This document shows positions 1-7,893 of a stretch of DNA of 64,000 nt, one piece after another; within the stretch, counting starts at the first letter, position 1, and each line of letters opens with the position of its first letter. Below the pieces are notes generated by a model, which saw nothing but the letters and a program-made list of their open reading frames with translations, searched no databases and was not told the origin of the DNA. The position numbers were made by a program, and so were the translations under genes. Source of the stretch: Deltaproteobacteria bacterium. Its GTDB lineage: Bacteria > Desulfobacterota > Desulfobulbia > Desulfobulbales > Desulfurivibrionaceae. Location of the stretch: NCBI GenBank assembly GCA_013349285.1, contig DUZU01000002.1, forward strand, positions 1 through 64,000, in the 5' to 3' direction.

Positions 1-124
1 CGGAGTAAATCTTGACAATGTGCACGAAATTGCCGCCACCGGGGTTGATCTTATCTCGGTCGGCGCCCTTACCCATTCGGCAAAGGCGGTTGATATCAGC
101 ATGCGGCTGAAGGTGGGTAGCTAA
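1..124 (+). CDS. nadC: NadC C-terminal end (quinolinate phosphoribosyltransferase), partial
   Basis: The first 124 bases encode the last 40 residues of a protein whose 5' part lies outside the window. The reading frame begins at base 2 and ends at TAA 122-124. The residues run [20 protein letters not shown] and continue with [14 protein letters not shown], which is the conserved C-terminal end of nicotinate-nucleotide pyrophosphorylase (carboxylating). This cytoplasmic enzyme converts quinolinate and PRPP to nicotinate mononucleotide, CO2 and PPi in de novo NAD synthesis. It converges on the minus-strand gene that ends at 143, leaving 18 bases and no visible terminator between the two. The call rests on the short tail alone but the motif is distinctive. 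Confidence 0.85.
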   Translation, partial: GVNLDNVHEIAATGVDLISVGALTHSAKAVDISMRLKVGS

Positions 125-142
125 GGAGGGGCGGTTGATCCG

Positions 143-1486
143 CTAAAAACTTCTGGCAATATTGAGCGAAACGACTTTTCGGGTATAGTCATAACCCGCC
201 ATATCGGAGTCATTGTCGGTGTACTGATACTCAAGGATCGCATCCCATTTCCCGCTCAGCCCGTAAGTCGCCTTTGCGGTTGAAATGGCCCTTTTATCCT
301 CCCGTTTAGCCCCTGTCCCATAGTCATAATCGCTGATTCTGTACTTTATGCCGCCGAAGAGATTTAACCGGGCAAACGGTGTATAACTCACCCCCGCCTT
401 AACCTGATGCCGGCGGGCGGAATAGTCGTCGTCATCCCGATCATTAAGCTCCAAAAGATAACCAAGAATGAGGCGAAATCCTTTTATTTTTGAGGAGGTA
501 TCCACCTCAAATCGCTGGCGCCAGCCGTTGAGGTAGCGATATTGCGAATCAAGGAAATCAAGATAGCTCAACCGGTAGCCCAGGTTGAGTCTGGTCCGGC
601 CGGCCAGGTATTTTTTCAGCTGCAGGTTAACCGATGGAATCTGCTCAAAGTTTTTGCCGTCCTGGGCCAGGTAGCTGTAATCAACTCCGGACTCCAACTG
701 CCAATTGTTGCCGACCGGCATCGTATGAAACAATCCGGCGGTGATCATCCCCAGGTCATACTCGACGAGATCGAAATATTTTTGATAATAAAGGGTGCCT
801 CTGGCCTGGAGGTTCTTGGTGAAAGTCGATTGAGGCAGGCTTGATTTGAAGTAAAAGAGAGCTTCGGCATAGCAATCGCCCTGGCCGCTGGTTGTGCTCG
901 TATCGGATGCCAGTTCGGCATTGTCATCATGGCCGAAGCCGGCGGAGATATATTTAGCAGCTGCCATGTGGGTGGCTTCATTGCTCGCGCCCATACGTTG
1001 AAGCGCGCTGGAGGCCAAGGTTTGCAGTTTGTCGTCATCAGTGAGGTTAAGGGCTTGGGTAAACCACTCTTTAGCCTCGGGCTGCTTATTTTCCTTAAGG
1101 GAAACAAGGCCCAGATTATAAAAGGCGATTGGCCGCATCTGAGCTGATTCGGCTGTTTTCAAAAAAGCCTGGCGGGAGATGGGATACTGCCCTTCCTTGA
1201 AAGCGCAAACCCCGATATTATAATAGAGCGAGGGTCGGTTGTCGCCGGCCTTTTCCGCCTGTTGGAAACAGGCAAGCGCCCGGGCAAAGTCCTTGGCCCG
1301 ATAATAGCGGACGCCCTCGGCAAACAGGGTTGAGGTGGTCGGGTTGGTGGCTTTTTCCGCCGCCATAACCCAGGAATTGTTATAGTCAGTCATCAGGCAA
1401 CAGACTGCGATCATTATGATTATAAGCCGGTATCTCATGGGGTTAAGCATCGTAGGTGATGATTTAAACGCAAAAAAGCCGTCCAT
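143..1486 (-). CDS. Secreted TPR protein with C-terminal outer-membrane beta-barrel
   Basis: The protein has up to 447 residues. A hydrophobic signal sequence lies at about residues 17-43 (MRYRLIIIMIAV...VMAAEK). Tetratricopeptide-type helices follow at about 50-165, with motifs such as ALACFQQAEKAGD and SLYYNIGVCAFKEGQY. From about 200 to the end it alternates short polar and aromatic strands and terminates in Phe (NIARSF), the usual C-terminal signature for BAM-inserted outer-membrane proteins. I infer a periplasmic TPR domain and an outer-membrane barrel. The layout recalls SLAM-type lipoprotein exporters, but the barrel is small and I cannot assign it. No candidate start has a good Shine-Dalgarno sequence; Met17 (base 1438) fits the signal peptide better than Met1. 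It is the last gene of the run sigma, anti-sigma, 114-residue protein, TPR-barrel. Confidence 0.7.
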   Translation of the reverse strand: MDGFFAFKSSPTMLNPMRYRLIIIMIAVCCLMTDYNNSWVMAAEKATNPTTSTLFAEGVRYYRAKDFARALACFQQAEKAGDNRPSLYYNIGVCAFKEGQYPISRQAFLKTAESAQMRPIAFYNLGLVSLKENKQPEAKEWFTQALNLTDDDKLQTLASSALQRMGASNEATHMAAAKYISAGFGHDDNAELASDTSTTSGQGDCYAEALFYFKSSLPQSTFTKNLQARGTLYYQKYFDLVEYDLGMITAGLFHTMPVGNNWQLESGVDYSYLAQDGKNFEQIPSVNLQLKKYLAGRTRLNLGYRLSYLDFLDSQYRYLNGWRQRFEVDTSSKIKGFRLILGYLLELNDRDDDDYSARRHQVKAGVSYTPFARLNLFGGIKYRISDYDYGTGAKREDKRAISTAKATYGLSGKWDAILEYQYTDNDSDMAGYDYTRKVVSLNIARSF

Positions 1487-1534
1487 TTAAAGTTGCTTAA
1501 ATGGGCAGCCTGCTAGTTATTATTTGTTTTGTTG

Positions 1535-1879
1535 TTAATCCGCTTTGGGGCCTGGTCCCGGTTTTTCGTAGCGTGGTGAATCGGAACTGAATGGAGTTTC
1601 TATCTCAACGCTTTTTTCAAAGGATTCTTTGGTCGGCCCATTGTCACCGGCGTCCATGCCGATTCTTTCCTGCTCCTGATGTTGAAATTCTTCTCTTTCC
1701 CTGAGTTGAAAGGGCAGCTCGATATTATTGGTTATTTCCTTGGAATTTTCGACATCGGCTCCGATTATCTCCATGGTAATATCCAGGTCGTCGAGATTAT
1801 CGGCCGCCAGGGCCGGAGTCATGGCGCCGGCTGAATAGAGCAAGGTTACAATAACAAGTATAATTAGGTTATTCTTCAT
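1535..1879 (-). CDS. Small secreted acidic protein of unknown function
   Basis: The gene encodes 114 residues and I do not recognise a family. Residues 1-25 form a clear Sec signal peptide (MKNNLIILVIVTLLYSAGAM, cleavage probably after ALA at about 25). The mature part of about 89 residues is acidic and rich in Glu, Asp, Gln and Pro, has no Cys, and ends with a Pro-Gly-rich tail (EKPGPGPKAD). It looks largely unstructured. AAGGAAAA lies just upstream of the ATG as a ribosome-binding site, which supports real translation. It sits between the anti-sigma gene and the TPR-barrel gene on the same strand, 70 bases from the former and 48 from the latter. It could be a periplasmic signal, a chaperone or cargo of the TPR-barrel protein; the sequence does not decide. 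Confidence 0.6.
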   Translation of the reverse strand: MKNNLIILVIVTLLYSAGAMTPALAADNLDDLDITMEIIGADVENSKEITNNIELPFQLREREEFQHQEQERIGMDAGDNGPTKESFEKSVEIETPFSSDSPRYEKPGPGPKAD

Positions 1880-1949
1880 TTAATTTTCCTTAAAAAGCCA
1901 TATGTAGGTAACAGGCAGCCATTCGAACTAATCTTAATAACATATGTAA

Positions 1950-2627
1950 TTAGACAAGGTGCAAGGTTTTATCCGCTGAGGTGGTCTGCCTGTCCCTGTT
2001 TATCTGCATTTGAAACTGCAGTTCCTTGCGCCGGTTAAGATGATCTATTCTGGTTGTCACCGAAACGAGTCCTTCCTTGGTGCCGACCAGAGGGATGGTG
2101 AGCAGATTGTTACCCTGTGACAAGTTGGCTATCCAGGAAATCTCTCTTTTTTCAGGATAACCGGCCAAGGCGATCTGCTCGGGCAGCATTATGGTGATCG
2201 TCGCATTTTCAAGATTTCGCGGTGATGTTACCAAGAGTTTCACCCTCTTGGTTTGGCTCAAGGTCAGGGTTGTTCTGCCGGCCACCTCATCCTTTGCCGG
2301 TAGATGGCTGTGCTTTGCGATGCCGAGATAGATAAACATCACAAAAACCGCCGCAATGGCCCCGCCGATCATGGTTAGACGATTGGCCCGCCCCTGCTGT
2401 CGCGTATGTTGCTGGTAAACGGATTGGAAAATATTGGCTGAAAATTCAGCAGACATGGCCGGGGAGCTTAGCCCTTTTAGTTTTTTTCTGAAGGCCGCCT
2501 CACGGCTGTATCGGCCGGAACACTTTTCGCAGCTAAGGAGATGGCTTTCGATCACCTTTCCTTCATAGTTTGTCAGTAAGTTGTCGAAATAATCATCAAG
2601 TAGTTCGCAAACTTTTTTACATTCCAT
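1950..2627 (-). CDS. Membrane-anchored zinc-finger anti-sigma factor
   Basis: This protein of 225 residues has an N-terminal zf-HC2/ZAS domain with the motif HLLSCEKC at about residues 28-35. One membrane segment follows at about 85-105 (LTMIGGAIAAVFVMFIYLGI). The remaining 120 residues would be periplasmic and look like an all-beta domain. Such proteins bind and hold an ECF sigma factor until an envelope signal releases it. I prefer the ATG at 2627 because GAAGAG precedes it at good spacing and it overlaps the sigma gene by 11 bases, so translation is probably coupled. An upstream in-frame ATG at 2642 has only an A-run before it. The regulated partner is almost certainly the adjacent sigma factor. 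Confidence 0.85.
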   Translation of the reverse strand: MECKKVCELLDDYFDNLLTNYEGKVIESHLLSCEKCSGRYSREAAFRKKLKGLSSPAMSAEFSANIFQSVYQQHTRQQGRANRLTMIGGAIAAVFVMFIYLGIAKHSHLPAKDEVAGRTTLTLSQTKRVKLLVTSPRNLENATITIMLPEQIALAGYPEKREISWIANLSQGNNLLTIPLVGTKEGLVSVTTRIDHLNRRKELQFQMQINRDRQTTSADKTLHLV

Positions 2628-3201
2628 AAGGAAGCTCTTCATTTTTTTTGTACAGTTTATCTCTTAAGGTCGCCCTAGCCCGATGTAGTCGGGATTTCAA
2701 GGTGCCTATCGGTGTTTCAAGTAACGCTACCAGTTCGAGCAGGGTGTACCCCTCCATATCATGCAACACGCATACTGCCCGCTGTTTTGGGTTGAGTGCC
2801 TTCAGGGCGGCATGGATTTGCCGGTTTACTATTTTACTTTCCCACACCTCGGCGGGACCCGGTTCGGGTGAGGATATAACCTCAAGGTAATCATAGTCAT
2901 CTTGAGCATGGTTGCTCGTCTTTAAAAGTTTTAAGGGCGAGCGCCAAAATTTGCGTTGCTGATCGATAAAAGTTCGGTAAAGCACCTTAGCCAACCAGGC
3001 CTTCAGGTTGCTTATCTCTGTAATATCGTTTTTTTTGAGGTATGCCTTAACCATCACCTCCTGCACCAGATCTTCAGCGTCCGCTTCCGATGCGGTAAAG
3101 CGGTAAGCAAGCCGATACATATTATCAAGGTGAGGTCGAATGATGTCTTCGAAATCCTCGACCCCTTCTTTACTGTTGATTAAGGTCAGTACTGATTCCA
3201 T
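2617..3201 (-). CDS. ECF-family RNA polymerase sigma factor
   Basis: The 194-residue protein has the two-domain layout of extracytoplasmic-function sigma factors. Region 2 lies at about residues 20-90, with DAEDLVQEVMVKAY and the aromatic core LKAWLAKVLYRTFIDQQR. Region 4 lies at about 130-185, with LNPKQRAVCVLHDMEGYTL and the recognition helix TPIGTLKSRLHRARATL. There is no region 1 or 3. It heads an apparent operon with its anti-sigma factor, whose start overlaps the sigma stop codon. No Shine-Dalgarno sequence precedes the ATG, and an ECF-like promoter lies about 13 bases upstream, so the transcript may be almost leaderless. It belongs to the RpoE-like group; the signal is unknown, but the downstream secreted and outer-membrane genes suggest an envelope response. 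Confidence 0.93.
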   Translation of the reverse strand: MESVLTLINSKEGVEDFEDIIRPHLDNMYRLAYRFTASEADAEDLVQEVMVKAYLKKNDITEISNLKAWLAKVLYRTFIDQQRKFWRSPLKLLKTSNHAQDDYDYLEVISSPEPGPAEVWESKIVNRQIHAALKALNPKQRAVCVLHDMEGYTLLELVALLETPIGTLKSRLHRARATLRDKLYKKNEELPYGM

Positions 3202-3213
3202 TTAACTTAAATA

Positions 3214-3238
3214 ACGTTTTTCTCTAAGATATGGTTCC
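3214..3238 (-). promoter_or_regulatory. Candidate ECF-type promoter of the sigma operon
   Basis: On the minus strand GGAAC (bases 3238-3234), a 17-base spacer and CGT (3216-3214) lie 13 bases before the sigma-factor ATG. GGAAC with a spacer of 16-17 and CGT is the usual ECF promoter pattern, so autoregulation is a reasonable inference. Transcription would start around 3205-3207, giving a leader of only a few bases. The match is by eye. Confidence 0.45.
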
Positions 3239-3333
3239 ATAAAAATTAAGATTATTACCAAAAAACAAAGAAAGTTGTTTCAGGGAATAATCTTAACCTT
3301 TATGAGGTTGCGCGGAACACGGCAAATTGACGG

Positions 3334-3362
3334 AGATCGGCAGGGGCGGATCCTGCCGATCT
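3334..3362. terminator. 11-bp perfect hairpin downstream of cobA-hemD
   Basis: AGATCGGCAGG at 3334-3344 pairs perfectly with CCTGCCGATCT at 3352-3362 around a 7-base loop. It lies 35 bases past the cobA-hemD stop. No U-tract follows on either strand, so it may be a weak terminator or an mRNA 3'-end stabiliser rather than a classical intrinsic terminator. Confidence 0.4.
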
Positions 3363-3396
3363 TTCGAGGAAAATCAAGCTTGGGGGTTACGGGGCA

Positions 3397-4947
3397 TTAC
3401 TTGGCGTAATAATCTAAAATGCTCTCCACCATTTCCGGGATAGTGAAGATCTCCGGCTGGACATCAATCTTCAACCCCTTTTTCTCAGCGGTTTTGGCGG
3501 TAATCGGCCCGATACAGGCAAGGGCGACGTTATTGAGCAGCCTGCCCTTGTTTTCTTCCCTGATCATCTCAATAAAATTGCTGACGGTGGAAGAGCTGGT
3601 AAAGGTAACCATGTCGATTCGGCCCGATTCCAGCTCGGCGACTATCTTCTCATAGCCCTTTGGTTGCACGTTTTGATAAACAGGCACCACCGTAACATCG
3701 GCGCCATGCTGCGCCAAGGTTTCCGGTACAATCTCCCTTGCTTTTTTGGCGCGGGGGATAAGCACTTTTTTGCCATTGATGCCCTGGTCGATAAGGCTCT
3801 TGGCCAGCCCGTCCCCGGTGTATTCCGCGGGGATGAGATCGGCTATCACCCCGTATTCCTTCAGCACCTCGGCGGTTGCCTCCCCCACCACCGCGATTTT
3901 TTGGCCGTGCAAGGCTCGGGTGTCCAGGCCATTGGCGTTCATCCGCTCAAAGAAGAAACGGATGCCGTTGATGCTTGAAAATACAATCCAGTGGTAATCG
4001 GCAATCTCGGTCAGGGCCTTATCCAGCGGCTCCCAGCTATCCGGCGGCTCGATGGCGATGGTGGCGCCTTCAACGCAGTCAGCGCCCTGGTCTTCCAGCA
4101 AGCGCACCAGCTCACTGGCCTGCTCCCTGGTTCTGGTCACCAGGATGCGTTTGCCGAAAAGCGGCCTTTTTTCAAACCAGTTGATTTTTTCCCGCAGATT
4201 GACGACCTCGCCCACCACCACCAGGGCCGGCGGGGTAATCCCCCCTTCCTTAACCACCTCGGCGATGTTGGCCAGGGTGCCGACCACTGATTTCTGGGCA
4301 GGGGTCGAGGCCCAGCGCACCACGGCAACCGGGGTTTGCGGATCACGGCCGTTGGCGATCAGATTCTTGGAGATGGAGGGCAGGTTCTTGATCCCCATGT
4401 AGAAAACCAGGGTGCCGATGCCGGTGGAAATCTTATCCCAGGCGATACTGCTGCTTTCCTTGGTCGGATCTTCATGGCCGGTGATAAAGGCGACGGAGGC
4501 GGTATAACCGCGATGGGTAATGGGAACGCCCGCATAGGTTGCCGCCGCGGTTGCCGAGGTAACGCCGGGCACCACCTCGAAACTGATGCCCGCGTCGACC
4601 AGTTCTTCAATCTCTTCCCCGCCGCGACCGAAGATAAATGGGTCGCCGCCCTTGAGGCGAACCACGATTTTCCCGGCCCTGGCATGATCAACCAGCATCT
4701 GGTTGATTTCTTCCTGGGTATGGGCGTGGCAGACTCCGCCCTTTTTGCCGGCATAGATAAACTCAGCCTCTTTGGGCACATATTTAAGAAGCTTGGGGCT
4801 GGCCAGATAATCATAGACAACCACTTCCGCCCTTTTTAAAAGTTCCAGACCCTTAACCGTGATTAAGGTCGGGTCGCCGGGGCCGGCGCCGATCAGGTAA
4901 ACTTTGCCCTTGGATTTCATATTGCTGTTTTTTGCTGTTGCATTCAT
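3397..4947 (-). CDS. cobA-hemD: Uroporphyrinogen-III C-methyltransferase / uroporphyrinogen-III synthase fusion
   Basis: This bifunctional cytoplasmic enzyme of about 516 residues joins two tetrapyrrole activities. The N-terminal half (about residues 10-255) is the SAM-dependent methyltransferase that makes precorrin-2, with [20 protein letters not shown], the [17 protein letters not shown] loop and [20 protein letters not shown]. The C-terminal half (about 265-516) is uroporphyrinogen-III synthase, starting [19 protein letters not shown] and containing [12 protein letters not shown]. Together with hemC upstream it carries porphobilinogen to precorrin-2, the branch point to siroheme and cobalamin. 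In sulfate reducers siroheme also feeds the alternative haem pathway. The ATG at 4947 is chosen; a TTG at 4959 and an ATG at 4920, closest to the usual family start, are alternatives, and none has a clear ribosome-binding site. Confidence 0.95.
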   Translation of the reverse strand: MNATAKNSNMKSKGKVYLIGAGPGDPTLITVKGLELLKRAEVVVYDYLASPKLLKYVPKEAEFIYAGKKGGVCHAHTQEEINQMLVDHARAGKIVVRLKGGDPFIFGRGGEEIEELVDAGISFEVVPGVTSATAAATYAGVPITHRGYTASVAFITGHEDPTKESSSIAWDKISTGIGTLVFYMGIKNLPSISKNLIANGRDPQTPVAVVRWASTPAQKSVVGTLANIAEVVKEGGITPPALVVVGEVVNLREKINWFEKRPLFGKRILVTRTREQASELVRLLEDQGADCVEGATIAIEPPDSWEPLDKALTEIADYHWIVFSSINGIRFFFERMNANGLDTRALHGQKIAVVGEATAEVLKEYGVIADLIPAEYTGDGLAKSLIDQGINGKKVLIPRAKKAREIVPETLAQHGADVTVVPVYQNVQPKGYEKIVAELESGRIDMVTFTSSSTVSNFIEMIREENKGRLLNNVALACIGPITAKTAEKKGLKIDVQPEIFTIPEMVESILDYYAK

Positions 4948-4960
4948 GTTTATACTCAAT

Positions 4961-4987
4961 AAAAAAACCGGCTCAGCCGGTTTTTTT
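4961..4987 (-). terminator. Intrinsic terminator between hemC and cobA-hemD
   Basis: A 12-bp stem (seven A:T plus CCGGC:GCCGG) with loop TCA is followed by a U-tract. It starts 28 bases after the hemC stop and ends 13 bases before the cobA-hemD ATG. The symmetric A/T ends let it work on both strands. Its place inside a seemingly single operon suggests reduced read-through into cobA-hemD or a separate promoter. Confidence 0.75.
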
Positions 4988-5014
4988 TATCCCGTTGGTT
5001 TGATTCTTAAAAAA

Positions 5015-5953
5015 TTATTCCATATTCTGACCGTAAACCTCGGTCAGAATTTCTTTGCCGCCCATGGCCAGCAACTCTTCCGCCACTTGAATGCCAAGGG
5101 CGACAGGATCATCAGTCGGGCCGCTCATCGTTTTTTTCACAACCTGCCTGCCGTCAACCGAGGCAACCAAACCGGTCATCTGCAGGGTGTTTTCCGCGGA
5201 GAGGGTTGCAAATCCGGCAATGGGCACCTGGCAGCCGCCCTCCAGGCGATGGAGAAAGCCGCGTTCCGCCATAACCGCAAGAGCGGTTTCCCGATGGTCC
5301 ATAAACATCAGGCCGGCCAGCAATTCTTTATCCGCAATCCGCAACTCGATGCCCACCGCGCCCTGGGCTACGGCCGGCAGCATCTCTTCCTCGGTGAAAC
5401 AGGACTTGGCTCTTTCCCCCCATCCCAAGCGGTTGAGGCCGGCGGAAGCGAGGATAATGGCATCGTACTGGCCCTCATCAAGTTTGCGCAGCCGGGTGTC
5501 GAGATTGCCGCGCAGATCCTCAATCACCAGATCCGGCCGGATATTGGCCAGCTGGGATTTGCGTCTGAGGCTGCTGGTGCCCACCTTGGCTCCCTGGGGC
5601 AGATCCCGGCAGGTCGAGCAGCTGTTGGCGATAAAGGCATCAAAGGGGTTTTCACGTTTGGTGATAATGCCGATATGGAGGCCTTCCGGCAGCTCGGCCG
5701 GCACATCCTTCATGCTGTGTACGGCAATATCAACCTCGTGGCTGAGCATCGCCTCTTCCAGTTCCTTTACAAACAGCCCTTTTCCGCCCACTTTGGCAAG
5801 GGGCACATCAAGAATTTTATCACCCTTGGTTATGATCTTGACCAGTTCAACGGTAACCTCGGGATAACGCTCTTCAATCATGGATTTGATCCAGTTGGAC
5901 TGGGTCAAGGCGAGCAGGCTTCCTCTGGTGCCGATTTTAATGGTTTTTTGCAT
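5015..5953 (-). CDS. hemC: Porphobilinogen deaminase (hydroxymethylbilane synthase)
   Basis: The 312-residue protein polymerises four porphobilinogens into hydroxymethylbilane in the cytoplasm, the substrate of the HemD half encoded just downstream. Recognisable motifs are KIGTRGSLLALTQSNWI at the N-terminus, VDIAVHSMKDVPAELPEGL, the substrate-binding RRKSQLANIRPDL, and the dipyrromethane-cofactor cysteine in LEGGCQVPIAGFA at about residue 241. Length is normal for the family. AAGGAA precedes the ATG at good spacing. A strong hairpin terminator follows the gene, so expression may be partly uncoupled from cobA-hemD. Confidence 0.97.
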   Translation of the reverse strand: MQKTIKIGTRGSLLALTQSNWIKSMIEERYPEVTVELVKIITKGDKILDVPLAKVGGKGLFVKELEEAMLSHEVDIAVHSMKDVPAELPEGLHIGIITKRENPFDAFIANSCSTCRDLPQGAKVGTSSLRRKSQLANIRPDLVIEDLRGNLDTRLRKLDEGQYDAIILASAGLNRLGWGERAKSCFTEEEMLPAVAQGAVGIELRIADKELLAGLMFMDHRETALAVMAERGFLHRLEGGCQVPIAGFATLSAENTLQMTGLVASVDGRQVVKKTMSGPTDDPVALGIQVAEELLAMGGKEILTEVYGQNME

Positions 5954-6300
5954 TGATTGATTCCTTATTCTTTCAAGTTATCCAGCAGCGGTAAGCCTTG
6001 GGCGCTAGATGTTCTCTCTGAGCGATTCGGCAAAGGTCTGCGGCTAAATCGCAATATTGTTAGCCGCCGGACAACAATTCGACCGGAGGCAGTCGGACCA
6101 TCGGATGGTATAAAAGGAGATTTTTTAAGATTTACTTTTATGCCCTGCGCAGATCCCGGGGATATCTTTGTTGATTACAAGTACTTAAAACAATTGGCCC
6201 TGATCCTTGCCGATAACGGCCTGAACCCAACTGAGTTTTTTATCTTTTTTCACCTGATTTTGCAACATAATACCGATTACCCTTACTGACAAGGCATGGA
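5954..6300. other. Intergenic region upstream of hemC
   Basis: This 347-base gap separates the hemC start from the 3' end of the deoxyhypusine-synthase-like gene, both on the minus strand, so it should hold the hemC promoter. ATTGTT and AACAAT (6056-6079) form a short inverted repeat around an 11-base spacer. A 110-codon plus-strand frame starts at 5957 but has no ribosome-binding site and no recognisable sequence, so I do not call it. Confidence 0.4.
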
Positions 6301-7248
6301 TTAATCTTGCAGGGCATCAACGAGGGCGGCGGCCAGCAGCGGGATCATCAGCTCATGGTGGCCGATCAGGTTATAACCTTTGCCGCCGCTCATGGTGGGC
6401 CGGTTCACCACGTTGGTGATCGTCCGGTAATGGCGGATAAAATCAAAATTGGCCGTGGTGAATTTATTGACGGTATGACCAAGATTACGGGCAACGGTCA
6501 GGGCCTTGAGGAAAACCTCGGGCATCAAAACCGCGGAGCCGAAATTAAGATATGCCCCGCCTTCGAGGTCAGCCACCATGCTGCAGAACAACCTGAAATC
6601 ATGATGGCTGGTCTGGCCGATGGCCGCTCCATCGGCGGATGGGTGGAGGTGGACGATATCGGTGCCCACTGCGACATGGACGGTGAGCGGGATCTCCAGT
6701 CGTTTGGCCGTGGCCAGCAGACTGACGTTGTTGTGGGGGAAATCCTGCGCCAGCAGATAAGCGCCCATTGCCTCGCCCAGCCCCATGCCCTTGGCCGCCC
6801 CCTGGTTGATGGCGGCGTTGACCACCTCCCCGGTTTCCTTGGCCGCCCCGAAAGCGCCGCTGCCGAGAACATCGCTCACCTCTTCCGAGGTTCGGCCCAC
6901 CATGGCGATCTCGGTGTCATGGACGATGCCGGCCCCGTTCAAGGCGATGGAGGTAATGATCCCCCTTTCCATCAAATCGATGAGAATGGGGTTGAGTCCG
7001 ACCTTGATGACATGGGCGCCCATGCCGACCATAATCGGCCGGTTGTTTTTATGGCTTTGGGACAGGCGGTCGACCAGCTCGGGAAAGTCGATACCGAGCA
7101 GCTGGTCCGGCAAGGATTCGATAAACTGTTTAAGGGTGGAACCCGGCGCCAGCGGTTTGCCGAAATTATCGACCGTTACCTTGGAAAACCGATCATGGAC
7201 CGAATAGGTATTCAGGCCGGAAAAATTTAAAGGCTCGTATTTTTTCAT
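6301..7248 (-). CDS. Deoxyhypusine-synthase-like protein of unknown substrate
   Basis: The 315-residue cytoplasmic protein resembles the deoxyhypusine synthase fold family. Supporting stretches are VGMGAHVIKVGLNPILIDLM (about 73-92), ALNGAGIVHDTEIAMVGRTS (about 101-120), VGTDIVHLHP (about 197-206) and the C-terminal GGKGYNLIGHHELMIPLL. True deoxyhypusine synthases act on eIF5A or aIF5A, which bacteria of this kind lack, and I cannot align the usual catalytic lysine with certainty. Some bacterial relatives act on polyamines such as homospermidine. AGGG lies 9 bases before the ATG. It follows gmhA by 18 bases in the same direction, so the two are probably co-transcribed. The family call is moderate and the function is unknown. 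Confidence 0.55.
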   Translation of the reverse strand: MKKYEPLNFSGLNTYSVHDRFSKVTVDNFGKPLAPGSTLKQFIESLPDQLLGIDFPELVDRLSQSHKNNRPIMVGMGAHVIKVGLNPILIDLMERGIITSIALNGAGIVHDTEIAMVGRTSEEVSDVLGSGAFGAAKETGEVVNAAINQGAAKGMGLGEAMGAYLLAQDFPHNNVSLLATAKRLEIPLTVHVAVGTDIVHLHPSADGAAIGQTSHHDFRLFCSMVADLEGGAYLNFGSAVLMPEVFLKALTVARNLGHTVNKFTTANFDFIRHYRTITNVVNRPTMSGGKGYNLIGHHELMIPLLAAALVDALQD

Positions 7249-7266
7249 AGCTTATGCCCTGAATAA

Positions 7267-7851
7267 TCAGGGGGTCACTCCTTTGCCGTAAAGGGCCTCA
7301 TCTACAATCTGACAGAGAAGATGCTCCACCCAGATATGGGCCTCCTGGATGGCCGGCGTCATTTTGGAAGGAACGTTCAGGGTGAGCTCCGCCGTATCCT
7401 TCAATTTGCCGCCGCTGCCGCCGGTGAGGGCCGCGGTTTTGATCCCCATCTGCCGGGCAACCTCGATAGCGGCGAGCACATTGGGTGAGTTGCCGCTGGT
7501 GGAGATGCCAAGAACCAAATCCCCTTTCTTGCCCAGGGCCCGGATCTGTTTGGCAAAGATATCGTCATAGGAAAAATCGTTGCCCACACTGGTAAGGATC
7601 GAGGTGTCGGTGGTCAGGGCAATGGCGGCCAGGGGCGGCCGGTCGATGAGGAAGCGGTTTACAAACTCGGCAGCCAGATGCTGGGCATCGGCGGCAGAGC
7701 CGCCGTTGCCGAAAAACATCAATTTGTTGCCGCTCTTGATGGTATCGATCATCCATTGCGCCAGAACTTTGATGTCTTGCAACTGGCTTGAATATAAGGC
7801 CTGCTTGGCCTCAATGGAATTTTTAAGGCTTTCGGCTATGAGCTTGTCCAT
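7267..7851 (-). CDS. gmhA: Phosphoheptose isomerase (sedoheptulose-7-phosphate isomerase)
   Basis: The 194-residue SIS-domain enzyme converts sedoheptulose 7-phosphate to D-glycero-D-manno-heptose 7-phosphate, the first step of ADP-heptose synthesis for lipopolysaccharide inner core. Hallmarks are FFGNGGSAADAQHLAAEFVN (about residues 46-65), the phosphate loop GISTSGNSPNVLAA (about 113-126) and the metal-site EAHIWVEHLLC near the C-terminus. Length matches the family. It lies between the zinc-ribbon miniprotein gene and the deoxyhypusine-synthase-like gene. The presence of heptose synthesis supports a Gram-negative envelope, in line with the Tol system further along. Confidence 0.95.
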   Translation of the reverse strand: MDKLIAESLKNSIEAKQALYSSQLQDIKVLAQWMIDTIKSGNKLMFFGNGGSAADAQHLAAEFVNRFLIDRPPLAAIALTTDTSILTSVGNDFSYDDIFAKQIRALGKKGDLVLGISTSGNSPNVLAAIEVARQMGIKTAALTGGSGGKLKDTAELTLNVPSKMTPAIQEAHIWVEHLLCQIVDEALYGKGVTP

Positions 7852-7893
7852 CAGCTGTCTCTAGATTAATTTTTGATGAAATTGCAACTATTG

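Noticed and set aside
1483-1504. CCATTTAA/TTAAATGG inverted repeat at the TPR-barrel start
   Set aside because: Only 8 bp and AT-rich; it covers one of three candidate start codons, so it cannot be told from chance.
4904-5956. 350-codon plus-strand frame over hemC
   Set aside because: Antisense shadow of hemC; no ribosome-binding site and no family resemblance.
5957-6289. 110-codon plus-strand frame in the hemC upstream gap
   Set aside because: No ribosome-binding site, no recognisable sequence, and it occupies the region that should be the hemC promoter.
6307-7230. 307-codon plus-strand frame over the deoxyhypusine-synthase-like gene
   Set aside because: Antisense shadow; rich in His, Gly and Asp as expected from the opposite strand.
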